Notes: a model not told the origin generated them from the sequence alone. Shown: positions 7,109 to 14,764, counted from the first letter of the stretch. The stretch: 21,540 nucleotides of DNA from UBA5336 sp039815055 (GCA_039815055.1 JBCCAA010000050.1:1-21540); one strand, 5' to 3'. Numbers and translations are program-made.

Positions 7109-7915
7109 ATGAACGTGTCAGACATCGTCAAACTCGAAAAACACGGCCCGATCGCTGTGTTGACCCTCAGCCGCCCCGAAATGTTGAACGCCTTGGGCCA
7201 GGAAGGGGACGGTGCTGCCATTGCCGCTGCCTGCGCCGAGATTGAAGATGATCCAACCATCCGTGTGTCGATCCTGACAGGCGACGGACGCGCCTTTTCC
7301 GCCGGCGGCGATGTAAAGGCGATGAAGTCGCGCACCGGCGCCTTTGGTGGCAGCCCCTATGATGTGCGCACTGGATATCGCACGAATATCCATCGCATCG
7401 TGACCTCCTTCTACAATTTGCAAACACCGCTGATCGCCGCGGTCAATGGCGCCGCCATCGGCCTTGGCTGCGATGTGGCCTGTATGGCCGATGTTCGGAT
7501 TGCAGCTGACAACGCCAAGTTTGGCGTCACCTTTTTGAAGCTGGGCCTCATTCCTGGCGATGGCGGCGCATGGTTACTGCCGCGCATCATCGGTGCGTCG
7601 CGGGCCGCGCAACTCTTGTTTACCGGTGATGTCATCGATGCCTCGACCGCCGTGGAGTGGGGGCTGGTGTCAGAGACGGTGCCGTCCGACGCTTTGATGA
7701 ATCACGCGATGTCACTGGCCGAGCGGATGGCTGCCCAGCCGCCGCAATCGCTTCGCCTGGCGAAGTCTTTGCTGCGCCATGGAACGACGGCCAGCTATGA
7801 CGCGATCATGGAAATGTCGGCAGCTGCGCAAGCGCTGATGCATTTCACCGACGACCATATGGAAGGCGTCGACGCGATCCTTGAGAAGCGCAAACCCACG
7901 TTCAAAGGCGAATGA
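7109..7915 (+). CDS. Enoyl-CoA hydratase/isomerase (crotonase) family protein
   Basis: A 268-residue crotonase-fold protein. The two oxyanion-hole segments are present: AFSAGGDVKAM (62-72) and NGAAIGLGCDVACMADVRIA (113-132). The segment GLIPGDGGAWLLPRIIG (146-162) is the usual substrate-pocket element. By hand alignment with rat mitochondrial enoyl-CoA hydratase, the two catalytic glutamates (Glu144, Glu164) correspond to Phe and Gln here. Asp151 instead occupies about the position of Asp145 of 4-chlorobenzoyl-CoA dehalogenase. It may therefore be an isomerase, hydrolase or hydratase of unusual type; the reaction cannot be fixed from sequence. It probably acts after the dehydrogenase pair in the same operon. 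AAAGGACCCG precedes the ATG, and the stop overlaps the RidA-like start by four bases. Confidence 0.92.
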   Translation: MNVSDIVKLEKHGPIAVLTLSRPEMLNALGQEGDGAAIAAACAEIEDDPTIRVSILTGDGRAFSAGGDVKAMKSRTGAFGGSPYDVRTGYRTNIHRIVTSFYNLQTPLIAAVNGAAIGLGCDVACMADVRIAADNAKFGVTFLKLGLIPGDGGAWLLPRIIGASRAAQLLFTGDVIDASTAVEWGLVSETVPSDALMNHAMSLAERMAAQPPQSLRLAKSLLRHGTTASYDAIMEMSAAAQALMHFTDDHMEGVDAILEKRKPTFKGE

Positions 7916-8292
7916 GCCGACGGCTGATCTCGACCGGGTCTCCGTTTGAGCGGGAGATGGCCTATTCGCGGGCCGTGGTGCAGGGCGACTGGTGCTTTGT
8001 GTCAGGCATCACCGGGTTTGACTACGCCGCCATGACCCTGCCAACGGATGTGGGCAGCCAGGCTCGCAACTGTTTCGAGACCTTGTTTGGCGTGCTCGAA
8101 GAGGCCGAGTTTGGGCCGGGTGATCTGGTGCGGATGCAGTATACGCTGACGGACCGCGCGCTGCTCAACAACCTCCAGCCCGTCCTGTTTGAATTTCTTG
8201 ATCCAGTACGGCCGGCTGCGACCTTGGTGATTGCCGACTTGATGGTGTCAGGCATGCTGTTCGAAGTCGAGGCGACCGCGTTCAAAGGCTAG
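7912..8292 (+). CDS. RidA (YjgF/UK114) family protein
   Basis: A 126-residue single-domain RidA-family protein. The C-terminal signature is present: DPVRPAATLVIADL (97-110) with Arg100, and LFEVEATAF with Glu120, the residues that in RidA proper bind the 2-imino acid carboxylate and activate water. Classical RidA hydrolyses reactive enamine/imine intermediates. Subfamilies placed in catabolic operons can have other substrates. The usual N-terminal 'aP.a.gpysqa' reads SPFEREMAYSRAV, so this is a divergent subfamily rather than housekeeping RidA. The ATGA overlap with the crotonase gene (7912-7915) indicates translational coupling. Its TAG stop overlaps the stop of the opposing MAPEG gene. Confidence 0.88.
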   Translation: MSRRLISTGSPFEREMAYSRAVVQGDWCFVSGITGFDYAAMTLPTDVGSQARNCFETLFGVLEEAEFGPGDLVRMQYTLTDRALLNNLQPVLFEFLDPVRPAATLVIADLMVSGMLFEVEATAFKG

Positions 8293-8711
8293 GGCAGGGG
8301 CAGAAACAGGCCAGCGCCATATCCCAGCAGGTAGGCGGATAAGACGATGCCGCCTACATAGGTCACCAGCGCCCCCACCGCTTTTGCCCAATGGGGCTTT
8401 TCTAGAGTTTTGCAGGTGAGAAAGCCAAACGCCACCAGATAGCGCGCCGCCGTGATGGCAATCATCAGGCTGGCCACAATTGCACCCTCTCGCCCGGTCA
8501 GTGAGCACAGCAGAAACAGCGCCGTGATGGCGCCAGCATACTCGCTCGCATTGCCATGGGCGCGTTGGGCCTTTGCCAGGCCGGACGTTGGATCCAGCGG
8601 CGCGCCGTGAAAAATCACCCGCTCGCCCTGGCTGCGCTGGAGCGAGACCCAAAAGCCTAGCCCAAAAACAAGTAGTGCATTCAATGCAATGCAAATGATG
8701 GCGACGTTCAT
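8289..8711 (-). CDS. MAPEG-family membrane protein
   Basis: A 140-residue protein with four predicted membrane helices (about 2-22, 60-75, 80-97, 112-135). It carries the MAPEG (membrane-associated proteins in eicosanoid and glutathione metabolism) pattern: AQRAHGNASEYAGA (48-61), matching the family's 'RAH.N..Ey.p', and TAARYLVAFGF (87-97). Bacterial members sit in the inner membrane; some have glutathione transferase or peroxidase activity, but most are untested. GAGAGGGACCGAT precedes the ATG. It is convergent with the RidA-like gene, sharing CTAG as stop, and divergent from the monooxygenase-fold gene. Confidence 0.85.
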   Translation of the reverse strand: MNVAIICIALNALLVFGLGFWVSLQRSQGERVIFHGAPLDPTSGLAKAQRAHGNASEYAGAITALFLLCSLTGREGAIVASLMIAITAARYLVAFGFLTCKTLEKPHWAKAVGALVTYVGGIVLSAYLLGYGAGLFLPLP

Positions 8712-8791
8712 ATCGGTCCCTCTCCTAGGGGCAGTCCTTGCCAGGTCTGGCGCGATGCCTAGGCTGGTACTTCACTGCGGAAGGAAACACC
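8712..8791. promoter_or_regulatory. Divergent intergenic region with two CCTAGG palindromes
   Basis: The 80-base gap between the divergent MAPEG and monooxygenase-fold genes must hold both promoters. It contains CCTAGG at 8724-8729 and at 8758-8763, the latter inside GCCTAGGC. I see no convincing -35/-10 pair on either strand. Confidence 0.3.
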
Positions 8792-9082
8792 ATGATTGGC
8801 ATCGTAGCAAAAATTGTTGTCCAGGACGGCAAGACAGAAGAGTTCGAGCAAGTGATGACCGTGCTGGCGAACAAGGTGAAAGCGAATGAGCCGGGGTGCA
8901 TTTATTATGACGCCTATAAATCTCGAACTGAAGACAATACTTATATCGTCATGGAACAGTATGCCTCGTCAGCCGACTTTAAGGCCCATGGGGAATCGGA
9001 ACACTTCAAGGCCGCAGGCACTGGATTTGCCGCGTGTCTTGCGGGTCCACCGGACATTCAGGTGATGGACCTGGTCGAGTAA
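8792..9082 (+). CDS. Antibiotic biosynthesis monooxygenase (ABM) domain protein
   Basis: A 96-residue single-domain protein of the dimeric alpha/beta-barrel ABM family: MIGIVAKIVVQDGKTEEFEQ at the start, then EPGCIYYDAYKS (33-44), YIVMEQYASSADFKAHGES (50-68) and a terminal strand IQVMDLVE. The order of two beta-alpha-beta units with the 'EpGc..y' and 'e.w.s..a...H..s.h' signatures is typical of putative quinol monooxygenases such as YgiN and of small ABM proteins of unknown role. I start at ATG 8792 because GGAAGGAAACACC precedes it; a longer frame from TTG 8738 has no support. The substrate is not predictable. Confidence 0.88.
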   Translation: MIGIVAKIVVQDGKTEEFEQVMTVLANKVKANEPGCIYYDAYKSRTEDNTYIVMEQYASSADFKAHGESEHFKAAGTGFAACLAGPPDIQVMDLVE

Positions 9083-9166
9083 ATTGCAGCTCATCTGCAC
9101 CAGATTACTGAAAAGTCACGCGATAGCGATTGACCGCCCGGTTCTGCCTCACCATAGCCAGAATCC

Positions 9167-10600
9167 ATGACTAATCCGCTTCCCATGACACGACACATCT
9201 CAAAGTTCCTCGCCGTCGCTTTGACGGCGGTGACCATACTCCTCATTCTAGCGCTCCTGCCGCTGTTACCGCGTGCTGCTGAGGCGCAATCGCGCGTTCC
9301 GGCCAGTCAGGCAGAGATCACGCTCACTTTTGCCCCGCTGGTGCAAAACTCATCGCCTGCCGTGGTCAATGTCTACACACGCACCGTGGAGGCGAGCACG
9401 TCACCGTTCGCCAATGATCCGATTTTCCGGGAATTCTTCGGCTTGCCGCGCGATCGGGTCTCCAATTCACTCGGCTCGGGCGTGATTGTTGGCGATGACG
9501 GCATTATCGTGACCAACAATCACGTCGTTGCCGGGGCTACGGAACTCAAAGTGGTTCTGAATGACCGGCGCGAGTATACGGCTGAGCTTGTACTCGCTGA
9601 TGAGCGCACGGACCTGGCCGTACTCAAGATCGATCCTGAAGGCGAGACCCTGCCAACGCTGGATTATGCCGATACCCGCGATGTGCAGGTCGGCGATCTG
9701 GTGCTGGCCATCGGGAACCCGTTCGGCGTTGGCCAGACGGTGACCAGCGGGATCATTTCCGCCACAGCCCGCACCGATGTGGGCGTGTCCGATTATGCAT
9801 TTTTCCTGCAGACCGATGCTGCGGTAAATCCTGGTAATTCCGGCGGCGCACTGGTGAATGTCGACGGGGAATTGGTCGGCGTGAACACCGCGATCTATTC
9901 CCGCTCCGGTGGCTCGAACGGCATTGGCTTTGCCATCCCGGCCGAGATGGTTCAGCGCGTTGTGGATGCGGCCATCAATGAGGGCATGATTGTTCGGCCA
10001 TGGTTGGGCCTGAAGGGTGAAGCTGTCACCTTCGACATCGCCAAGACACAAGGGCTTTCGCGGCCTGTGGGTGTGATCGTGACCGAGGTGTATGAAGATG
10101 GCCCAACCGATGAGGCCGGCCTTCGCCGTGGTGATTTGATTGTTTCCATCGACGGGCGGGAAGTGTTTGACGAGCGCGGCCTGAAATTCCTGGCAGCTAC
10201 GCGTTCGCCCGGAGAAGTGGCAGAGCTTGATGTGCGCCGGGGCGGCGAAGTGCGTACCATTCGCGCGGTGCTCGCACCTCCGCCGGGCGCGACCGAGGCA
10301 GATCGCACTCTGCTTCAGGGCCAGCATCCGTTTTCCGGCGCCGAAGTTGCCGAATTGTCTCCCCGACTGGCCGAAGAAATGGGCCGCGACCCGTTTGGCA
10401 GCGGCATCCTGGTGACACGCATTCTTCGCGGCGCCTATGCACGCCAGATTGTGCGGCCTGGCGATGTCATCATCTCGATCAATGGTGAGACGGTGAAAAA
10501 CCTTGAGGAGCTTGAAACGGCCCTGGGCGTGGACTCGCGTCAATGGCAGATCGAGCTGGACCGCAATGGTCGCCGCGTCTCAGGCACGGTTCGTATCTAG
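9167..10600 (+). CDS. Do/DegP-type periplasmic serine endoprotease with two PDZ domains
   Basis: A 477-residue HtrA-family protease. A hydrophobic signal/anchor (residues 12-40, ending RAAEAQ) sends it to the periplasm. The trypsin-like domain carries the full triad: His119 in VTNNHVVAG, Asp149 in ERTDLAVLKI and Ser225 in NPGNSGGAL. PDZ1 (~275-370) includes RPWLGLKGEAV and AGLRRGDLIVSIDGREV. PDZ2 (~385-475) includes GSGILVTRI and IVRPGDVIISINGETV. Such proteins degrade or refold misfolded envelope proteins. The loop before the triad (SPFANDPIFREFFG) fits the DegP/DegQ LA-loop region but is short. The start may be ATG 9167 or ATG 9185; neither has a strong ribosome site. It lies close upstream of rarA, separated by the opposite-strand glutathione transferase gene. 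Confidence 0.95.
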   Translation: MTNPLPMTRHISKFLAVALTAVTILLILALLPLLPRAAEAQSRVPASQAEITLTFAPLVQNSSPAVVNVYTRTVEASTSPFANDPIFREFFGLPRDRVSNSLGSGVIVGDDGIIVTNNHVVAGATELKVVLNDRREYTAELVLADERTDLAVLKIDPEGETLPTLDYADTRDVQVGDLVLAIGNPFGVGQTVTSGIISATARTDVGVSDYAFFLQTDAAVNPGNSGGALVNVDGELVGVNTAIYSRSGGSNGIGFAIPAEMVQRVVDAAINEGMIVRPWLGLKGEAVTFDIAKTQGLSRPVGVIVTEVYEDGPTDEAGLRRGDLIVSIDGREVFDERGLKFLAATRSPGEVAELDVRRGGEVRTIRAVLAPPPGATEADRTLLQGQHPFSGAEVAELSPRLAEEMGRDPFGSGILVTRILRGAYARQIVRPGDVIISINGETVKNLEELETALGVDSRQWQIELDRNGRRVSGTVRI

Positions 10601-10626
10601 AGTATCCGTCTTGAGCCGCGGCTTTG

Positions 10627-11235
10627 TTACGCCATGGCCGCATCGTCCAGCCCATTTGCGGTGAGGAATGCAGGCCGTGCATAAACCCGGTCGCGGTAAA
10701 CTTCCAATTCCGGGCTGGTGGGGATGGTGCCAAATTGGAGCCCCCAGCCGACCTGTGAGCCGACATAGATGTCTGCTGCCGTAAAGCGATCTCCCGCCAC
10801 ATAGGGCGTTGAAGCTACCGCTTCTATGAGCGTGTCCCGTGTGATTTCGAACGTGCCATAGCCCGACATGGCCTGCTGATCGCCTTTGAACTCAAATCCG
10901 CTGGATGTGTTGATGATTGCCTGTTCAAGCGGGCCTGCTGCAAAGAACAACCAGCGAAAATAAGACGCCCGCTCATGTGGCTTCGGGGCAAGTTCGGCAT
11001 CGGGAAAAGCGTCGGCCAGATACGCGCAGATGGCGGCGCACTCGGTGACGATCTGGCCGTCATGGACAATGGCTGGCACCTTCCCCATCGGGTTGATCGC
11101 CAGATAGGCATCGCCTTTCATCTCTTCGCCGTATCCAACATACTCGGTGTGATAATCAGCGCCAACTTCTTCAAGCGCCCAACGGGCAATTCGGCCGCGC
11201 GACCTTGGGTTGGTGTAGAATGTCAAATCCGCCAT
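10627..11235 (-). CDS. Glutathione S-transferase family protein
   Basis: A 202-residue cytosolic glutathione transferase. The N-terminal thioredoxin-like domain (1-~78) has FYTNPRSRGRIARWALEEVG (6-25), the cis-Pro segment GKVPAIVHDG (51-60) and TECAAICAYLAD (64-75), where the usual Glu-Ser of the glutathione gamma-Glu site reads Glu-Cys. The all-helical C-terminal domain contains VAGDRFTAADIYVGS (145-159), the conserved N-capping/hydrophobic staple region. Substrates are not predictable. GGAGAGCGGT precedes the ATG, and a good promoter lies just upstream on the minus strand. It is convergent with the protease gene and divergent from rarA. Confidence 0.92.
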   Translation of the reverse strand: MADLTFYTNPRSRGRIARWALEEVGADYHTEYVGYGEEMKGDAYLAINPMGKVPAIVHDGQIVTECAAICAYLADAFPDAELAPKPHERASYFRWLFFAAGPLEQAIINTSSGFEFKGDQQAMSGYGTFEITRDTLIEAVASTPYVAGDRFTAADIYVGSQVGWGLQFGTIPTSPELEVYRDRVYARPAFLTANGLDDAAMA

Positions 11236-11254
11236 ACCGCTCTCCAGTGTTCAT

Positions 11255-11283
11255 ATAATGTTCTTGCGCTTGGGCGGTGTCAA
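11255..11283 (-). promoter_or_regulatory. Sigma70-like promoter for the glutathione S-transferase gene
   Basis: On the minus strand there is a perfect TTGACA (-35, at 11283-11278), a 17-base spacer and CATTAT (-10, at 11260-11255; four of six consensus bases). The -10 ends 19 bases before the ATG at 11235, so the leader would be about a dozen bases with the GGAGAG ribosome site inside it. This is the best promoter match I find in the window. Confidence 0.65.
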
Positions 11284-11322
11284 ACAGTTTCTCGATAGAG
11301 CCACTCTGCGTTAGGAGAGGGC

Positions 11323-12633
11323 ATGGCAAATGACCTGTTCTCTTCGGCTGGTTTGGAAGACGGCGCACCAAAGCCTCTGGCCGAGCGATTGCGACCGGCT
11401 GCTTTGGCCGAGGTTATCGGTCAGGACCATCTTGTCGGCAGTGAAGGTCGCCTGACGCGGATGCTCGAGGCAACGGCCTTGCCATCCATCATCTTGTGGG
11501 GCCCGCCTGGTGTCGGAAAGACCACAATTGCGCGCTTGCTCGCCGATGATACTGATCTTTACTTTACCGCCCTCAGCGCGGTGTTCTCAGGCGTAAAGGA
11601 TCTGCGCGCTGCGTTTGAAGCCGCCGAGGCGCGCCGCGCCGCCGGGCAGGGCACTTTGTTGTTCGTAGATGAGATCCATCGCTTCAACCGAGCCCAGCAG
11701 GATGGGTTCCTTCCATATGTTGAAAAAGGTGTTGTGACGCTTGTCGGCGCGACCACGGAAAACCCAAGCTTTGAGATAAACTCCGCGTTGCTGTCGCGTT
11801 GCAGCGTCTTGGTGCTCAACCGTTTGGAAGAGTCGGCTTTGACGGAGTTGCTCCAACGGGCTGAAACCGCATTGGGCGCGCCGCTGAACCTCACCGACGA
11901 TGCGCGCGACGCCTTGATCGCCATGGCAGATGGTGACGGGCGCTATTTGCTCGGATTGGCAGAACAGGTGGCCGCACTCACTGGCCAAGGCCCCGCCCTC
12001 GACAAAGTCGCCCTGACCAATCTGATCCAGAAACGTGCGCCAACCTATGACAAGGACCGAGATGGCCACTACAACCTCATCAGCGCCCTGCACAAGGCCG
12101 TGCGCGGGTCAGATCCCGATGCGGCGCTCTATTGGTTTGCGCGCATGCTGGAGGGGGGTGAAGACCCGCTTTTCCTGGCCCGGCGACTGATCCGCATGGC
12201 CAGTGAGGATATCGGTCTCGCCGATCCCATCGCCCTGATGATCACCAATGAAGCCACACGCACATATGAGCGCCTGGGCAGCCCGGAGGGGGAGCTGGCC
12301 CTTGCCCATGCCGTGATCCATCTTGCCACTGCGCCGAAATCGAACGCTGCTTATGTCGCGTATAAAGCTGCGCGCAAGTCCGCCCGTGAAACCGGCTCCT
12401 TGATGCCGCCAAAGCACATTCTCAACGCCCCGACTGCGCTGATGAAGGGTGAGGGCTACGGCGCGGGGTATCAATACGACCATGACGTGGACGGCGGCGT
12501 GTCCGGCCAGAATTACTTCCCCGATGAAATGGAGCGGCCTGTCTTTTACGCGCCCAAAGGAGAAGGCCGCGAAGGACCCATCCGCCAGAAACTCGCCGAG
12601 TGGGCAAAGCTGCGCGTCCGCCAAACCGACTGA
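11323..12633 (+). CDS. rarA: Replication-associated recombination protein A (RarA/MgsA), AAA+ ATPase
   Basis: A 436-residue clamp-loader-like AAA+ protein. The N-terminal PLAERLRPAALAEVIGQDHL is the family's opening signature. Walker A is GPPGVGKTT (60-68), Walker B is LLFVDEIHRFN (112-122), and sensor 1 is VGATTENPSFEINSALLSR (141-159). The C-terminal tetramerisation region includes YWFARMLEGGEDPLFLARRL and ends with PKGEGREGPIRQKLAEW. RarA acts at stalled replication forks and single-strand DNA-binding protein-covered gaps. The Shine-Dalgarno sequence AGGAGAGGGC is just before the ATG. It heads an operon with the RluA-type synthase, crcB, RluC-type synthase, HAD phosphatase and ATP12 genes, an order I know from other alphaproteobacteria. 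Confidence 0.97.
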   Translation: MANDLFSSAGLEDGAPKPLAERLRPAALAEVIGQDHLVGSEGRLTRMLEATALPSIILWGPPGVGKTTIARLLADDTDLYFTALSAVFSGVKDLRAAFEAAEARRAAGQGTLLFVDEIHRFNRAQQDGFLPYVEKGVVTLVGATTENPSFEINSALLSRCSVLVLNRLEESALTELLQRAETALGAPLNLTDDARDALIAMADGDGRYLLGLAEQVAALTGQGPALDKVALTNLIQKRAPTYDKDRDGHYNLISALHKAVRGSDPDAALYWFARMLEGGEDPLFLARRLIRMASEDIGLADPIALMITNEATRTYERLGSPEGELALAHAVIHLATAPKSNAAYVAYKAARKSARETGSLMPPKHILNAPTALMKGEGYGAGYQYDHDVDGGVSGQNYFPDEMERPVFYAPKGEGREGPIRQKLAEWAKLRVRQTD

Positions 12634-13370
12634 TGGCTCGCAACCGCACAATCCCGGCCCTGACAGACCATGACCGCGACCTGGTGCGCGGCCTCGTCCT
12701 TCATGAAGATGCCGCTGTGCTGGCGTTCAACAAGCCATCGGGCCTGCCAAGCCAGGTGCGTGGCAACCGGGCGCGAAACCTAGATCACCTGCTCTGGGCG
12801 TTTGCGAAATCGAACGGCAAGCGGCCACGGCTGGTGCATCGGCTTGACAGCGGAACGAGCGGTGTCGTAGTGGCGGCCAAGACCCAACCCGATGCCGTGG
12901 CGATCTCGCGCCAGTTTGAGGCCCGCGCGGTCGAGAAAACCTATCTGGCACTCGTCGTCGGCGCGCCAGACGCAGACACTGGCATCATCGACGCGCCGAT
13001 TGCGCGGGTTGAAGTGGCGGGTCGAAGCCGGATCATCGCTGGCCATCGAGATGGTAAGCCAGCCGAGACGCTTTGGCGTGTTCTCAGTCGCTCCGATGAC
13101 CATGCTTTGGTTGAAGCCAAGCCGAAAACGGGCCGTATGCACCAGATTCGTGTCCACCTTGCCCATCTCGGTTGCCCGATTGCCGGTGATGCCCTTTATG
13201 GGGGTGGGGCGGCCAGTCGGATGGCGCTCCATGCCCTCAGCCTGGCCTTCGATCACCCCCGAACCGGTAAGCGCATGACAGTGAGCGCGCTGGTTCCCGG
13301 CGATCTTAAATCGCTCGGGCTAGCAAGTGGGCTCAGTTCTGCTGTTTTCGAGACGACCAGCTTGTTCTAA
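12633..13370 (+). CDS. RluA-family pseudouridine synthase, no S4 domain
   Basis: A 245-residue RluA-family RNA pseudouridine synthase. The catalytic motif LVHRLDSGTSGVVVAAK (67-83) has Asp72, the nucleophile. Other family blocks are VLAFNKPSGLPSQV (29-42), EKTYLALVVGAP, KPKTGRMHQIRVHLAHLG and GDALYGG. There is no N-terminal S4 RNA-binding domain, unlike the RluC-type paralogue two genes downstream. The target, rRNA or tRNA, cannot be told. The start ATG at 12633 shares its A with the last base of the rarA stop (TGATG), so translation is probably coupled. An in-frame GTG at 12600 inside rarA has no support. Confidence 0.92.
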   Translation: MARNRTIPALTDHDRDLVRGLVLHEDAAVLAFNKPSGLPSQVRGNRARNLDHLLWAFAKSNGKRPRLVHRLDSGTSGVVVAAKTQPDAVAISRQFEARAVEKTYLALVVGAPDADTGIIDAPIARVEVAGRSRIIAGHRDGKPAETLWRVLSRSDDHALVEAKPKTGRMHQIRVHLAHLGCPIAGDALYGGGAASRMALHALSLAFDHPRTGKRMTVSALVPGDLKSLGLASGLSSAVFETTSLF

Positions 13371-13379
13371 GAGCCCGCA

Positions 13380-13769
13380 ATGACAGGATTCCTCTATGTT
13401 GCCGCTGGCGGAGCCGTGGGCGCCCTTTTGAGATATGGTGCAGGCCTCGCTGCCGTGAGGCTGGCGCCCAACGCGCCCGGTCTGTATGCGACGTTTTCCG
13501 TAAACATCCTTGGGAGCGCGCTGATGGGCGCGGTGATGGCGTGGCTGGTGTCACGTGATCAATCGGGCAGCACGGATGCGCTGTATTTGCTGCTGGCGGT
13601 TGGATTGCTGGGCGGATTCACCACGTTTTCGGCCTTCTCGCTGGAACTGGCGCACATGCTGCGCGACGGAGCGACCGTGAAGGCGGTCATCTATGCCGGG
13701 GCGTCAGTGATCGGCGGTCTGCTGGCATTTTTGGCGATGTTCTGGGCCGCTGAACGGGTGGTGGCATGA
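13380..13769 (+). CDS. crcB: CrcB/Fluc fluoride ion channel
   Basis: A 129-residue protein with four membrane helices and all CrcB/Fluc hallmarks: GGAVGALLRYGAGL (10-23), FSVNILGSALMGAV (39-52) and GLLGGFTTFSAFSLEL (75-90), the last holding the central sodium site and pore Phe/Ser residues. Fluc proteins work as dual-topology dimers that let fluoride leave the cytoplasm. The gene lies inside an operon, nine bases after the RluA-type gene and overlapping the RluC-type gene by four (ATGA). There is no room for, and no sign of, a fluoride riboswitch directly upstream, so it is presumably expressed constitutively with its neighbours. Confidence 0.96.
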   Translation: MTGFLYVAAGGAVGALLRYGAGLAAVRLAPNAPGLYATFSVNILGSALMGAVMAWLVSRDQSGSTDALYLLLAVGLLGGFTTFSAFSLELAHMLRDGATVKAVIYAGASVIGGLLAFLAMFWAAERVVA

Positions 13770-14764
13770 GCGGCGCAACACTGGAAATCGTGAAAGCCGG
13801 TGAAGCCGGCGTGCGCCTCGACCGCTGGATCAAGCGTCGCGTCCAATTGAGCCAGGGGCAGGTCGAAAAGCTGATCCGGACCGGGCAGGTCCGTGTGGAT
13901 GGCAGTCGGGCCAAGTCTAACACCCGGCTGACGGCCGGACAGGAAGTGCGTCTGCCGCCCTTCAGCACGGATGATTATCGCCGCGGCGCAGAGGTAGACG
14001 ACCGCCCAAAGGTCAATAGCCGTGATACTGGCTTCATCCGAGGCCTGGTCCTGTATCAGGATGACGAGTTGATCGCACTCAACAAGCCCGCCGGTATTGC
14101 CGTGCAAGGTGGCACCAAACAAGGCCGCCACATAGATGGTATGCTGGGAGCGCTGGCCGATGAGCATGGTCAGAAGCCGAAACTGGTGCACCGGTTGGAC
14201 CGAGATACGTCTGGCGTTCTGGTGCTCGGGAAAACGCCGTCGGCTACGGCGCGACTTGGCGAAGATTTTCGCTCTCGCGAGATGGATAAGGTGTACTGGG
14301 CGATTACGGTGGGCGTGCCCAATCCGCGTGCTGGGCAATTACGCAGCTGGATGGTCAAGGGCACCGGCCCTGGCGAGGATCGCGAAAAGATGCAGATGGG
14401 TCGCCAGGGTCAGGAGGGCGCGCGCCATGCAATCACTGACTATTCCACCGTCTCAACCGCAGCTCAGCGTGCGGCATGGGTGGCGCTGAAACCGCTGACC
14501 GGGCGGACCCATCAATTGCGTTTTCATCTTCAGGAACTTGGAACCTCAATTCTGGGCGACCGAAAATACGCCACGGCGCGAGAAGTGCCAGGTGGCGTTG
14601 GGGAGGGCCTTCACCTGCACGCGCGCGGCCTGATCATCCCCAAACCTAACGGTCGGGACGTGGTGATCACCGCGCCCCTGCCGCCGCATATGGAAGAGAC
14701 GTTCTCCACCCTTGGCTTCCTCATCGAAGAGGCTGGAAACGACATTTTGGAACCCTTCGCATGA
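13766..14764 (+). CDS. RluC/RluD-type pseudouridine synthase with S4 domain
   Basis: A 332-residue enzyme with an N-terminal S4 RNA-binding domain (about 14-62: VRLDRWIKRRVQLSQGQVEK, then IRTGQVRVDG) and an RluA-type catalytic domain. The catalytic Asp145 is in KLVHRLDRDTSGVLVLGK (139-156). KPAGIAVQGGTKQGRHID, KPLTGRTHQLRFHLQELG and LHLHARGL are the other family blocks. RluC in E. coli modifies three positions of 23S rRNA and RluD a different three; the exact target here is inference. It starts with an ATGA overlap with crcB and ends with an ATGA overlap with the HAD phosphatase gene. Confidence 0.93.
   Translation: MSGATLEIVKAGEAGVRLDRWIKRRVQLSQGQVEKLIRTGQVRVDGSRAKSNTRLTAGQEVRLPPFSTDDYRRGAEVDDRPKVNSRDTGFIRGLVLYQDDELIALNKPAGIAVQGGTKQGRHIDGMLGALADEHGQKPKLVHRLDRDTSGVLVLGKTPSATARLGEDFRSREMDKVYWAITVGVPNPRAGQLRSWMVKGTGPGEDREKMQMGRQGQEGARHAITDYSTVSTAAQRAAWVALKPLTGRTHQLRFHLQELGTSILGDRKYATAREVPGGVGEGLHLHARGLIIPKPNGRDVVITAPLPPHMEETFSTLGFLIEEAGNDILEPFA

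Noticed and set aside
9130..9158. TTGACC-17-CATAGC upstream of the protease gene as a promoter
   Set aside because: The -10 match is poor and chance matches of this quality are common; not listed as a feature.
9467..10543. 358-codon open frame on the minus strand opposite the DegP-type protease
   Set aside because: It is a GC-rich shadow of a complete protease with catalytic triad and two PDZ domains. Its translation shows no domain and has no ribosome site.
10614..10623. AGCCGCGGCT palindrome followed by TTTGTT as terminator of the protease gene
   Set aside because: The palindrome has no proper loop (at most a 3-bp stem), so a functional hairpin is unlikely.
13340..13380. Fluoride riboswitch before crcB
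   Set aside because: Only nine bases separate crcB from the upstream gene and no riboswitch core is visible at the junction.
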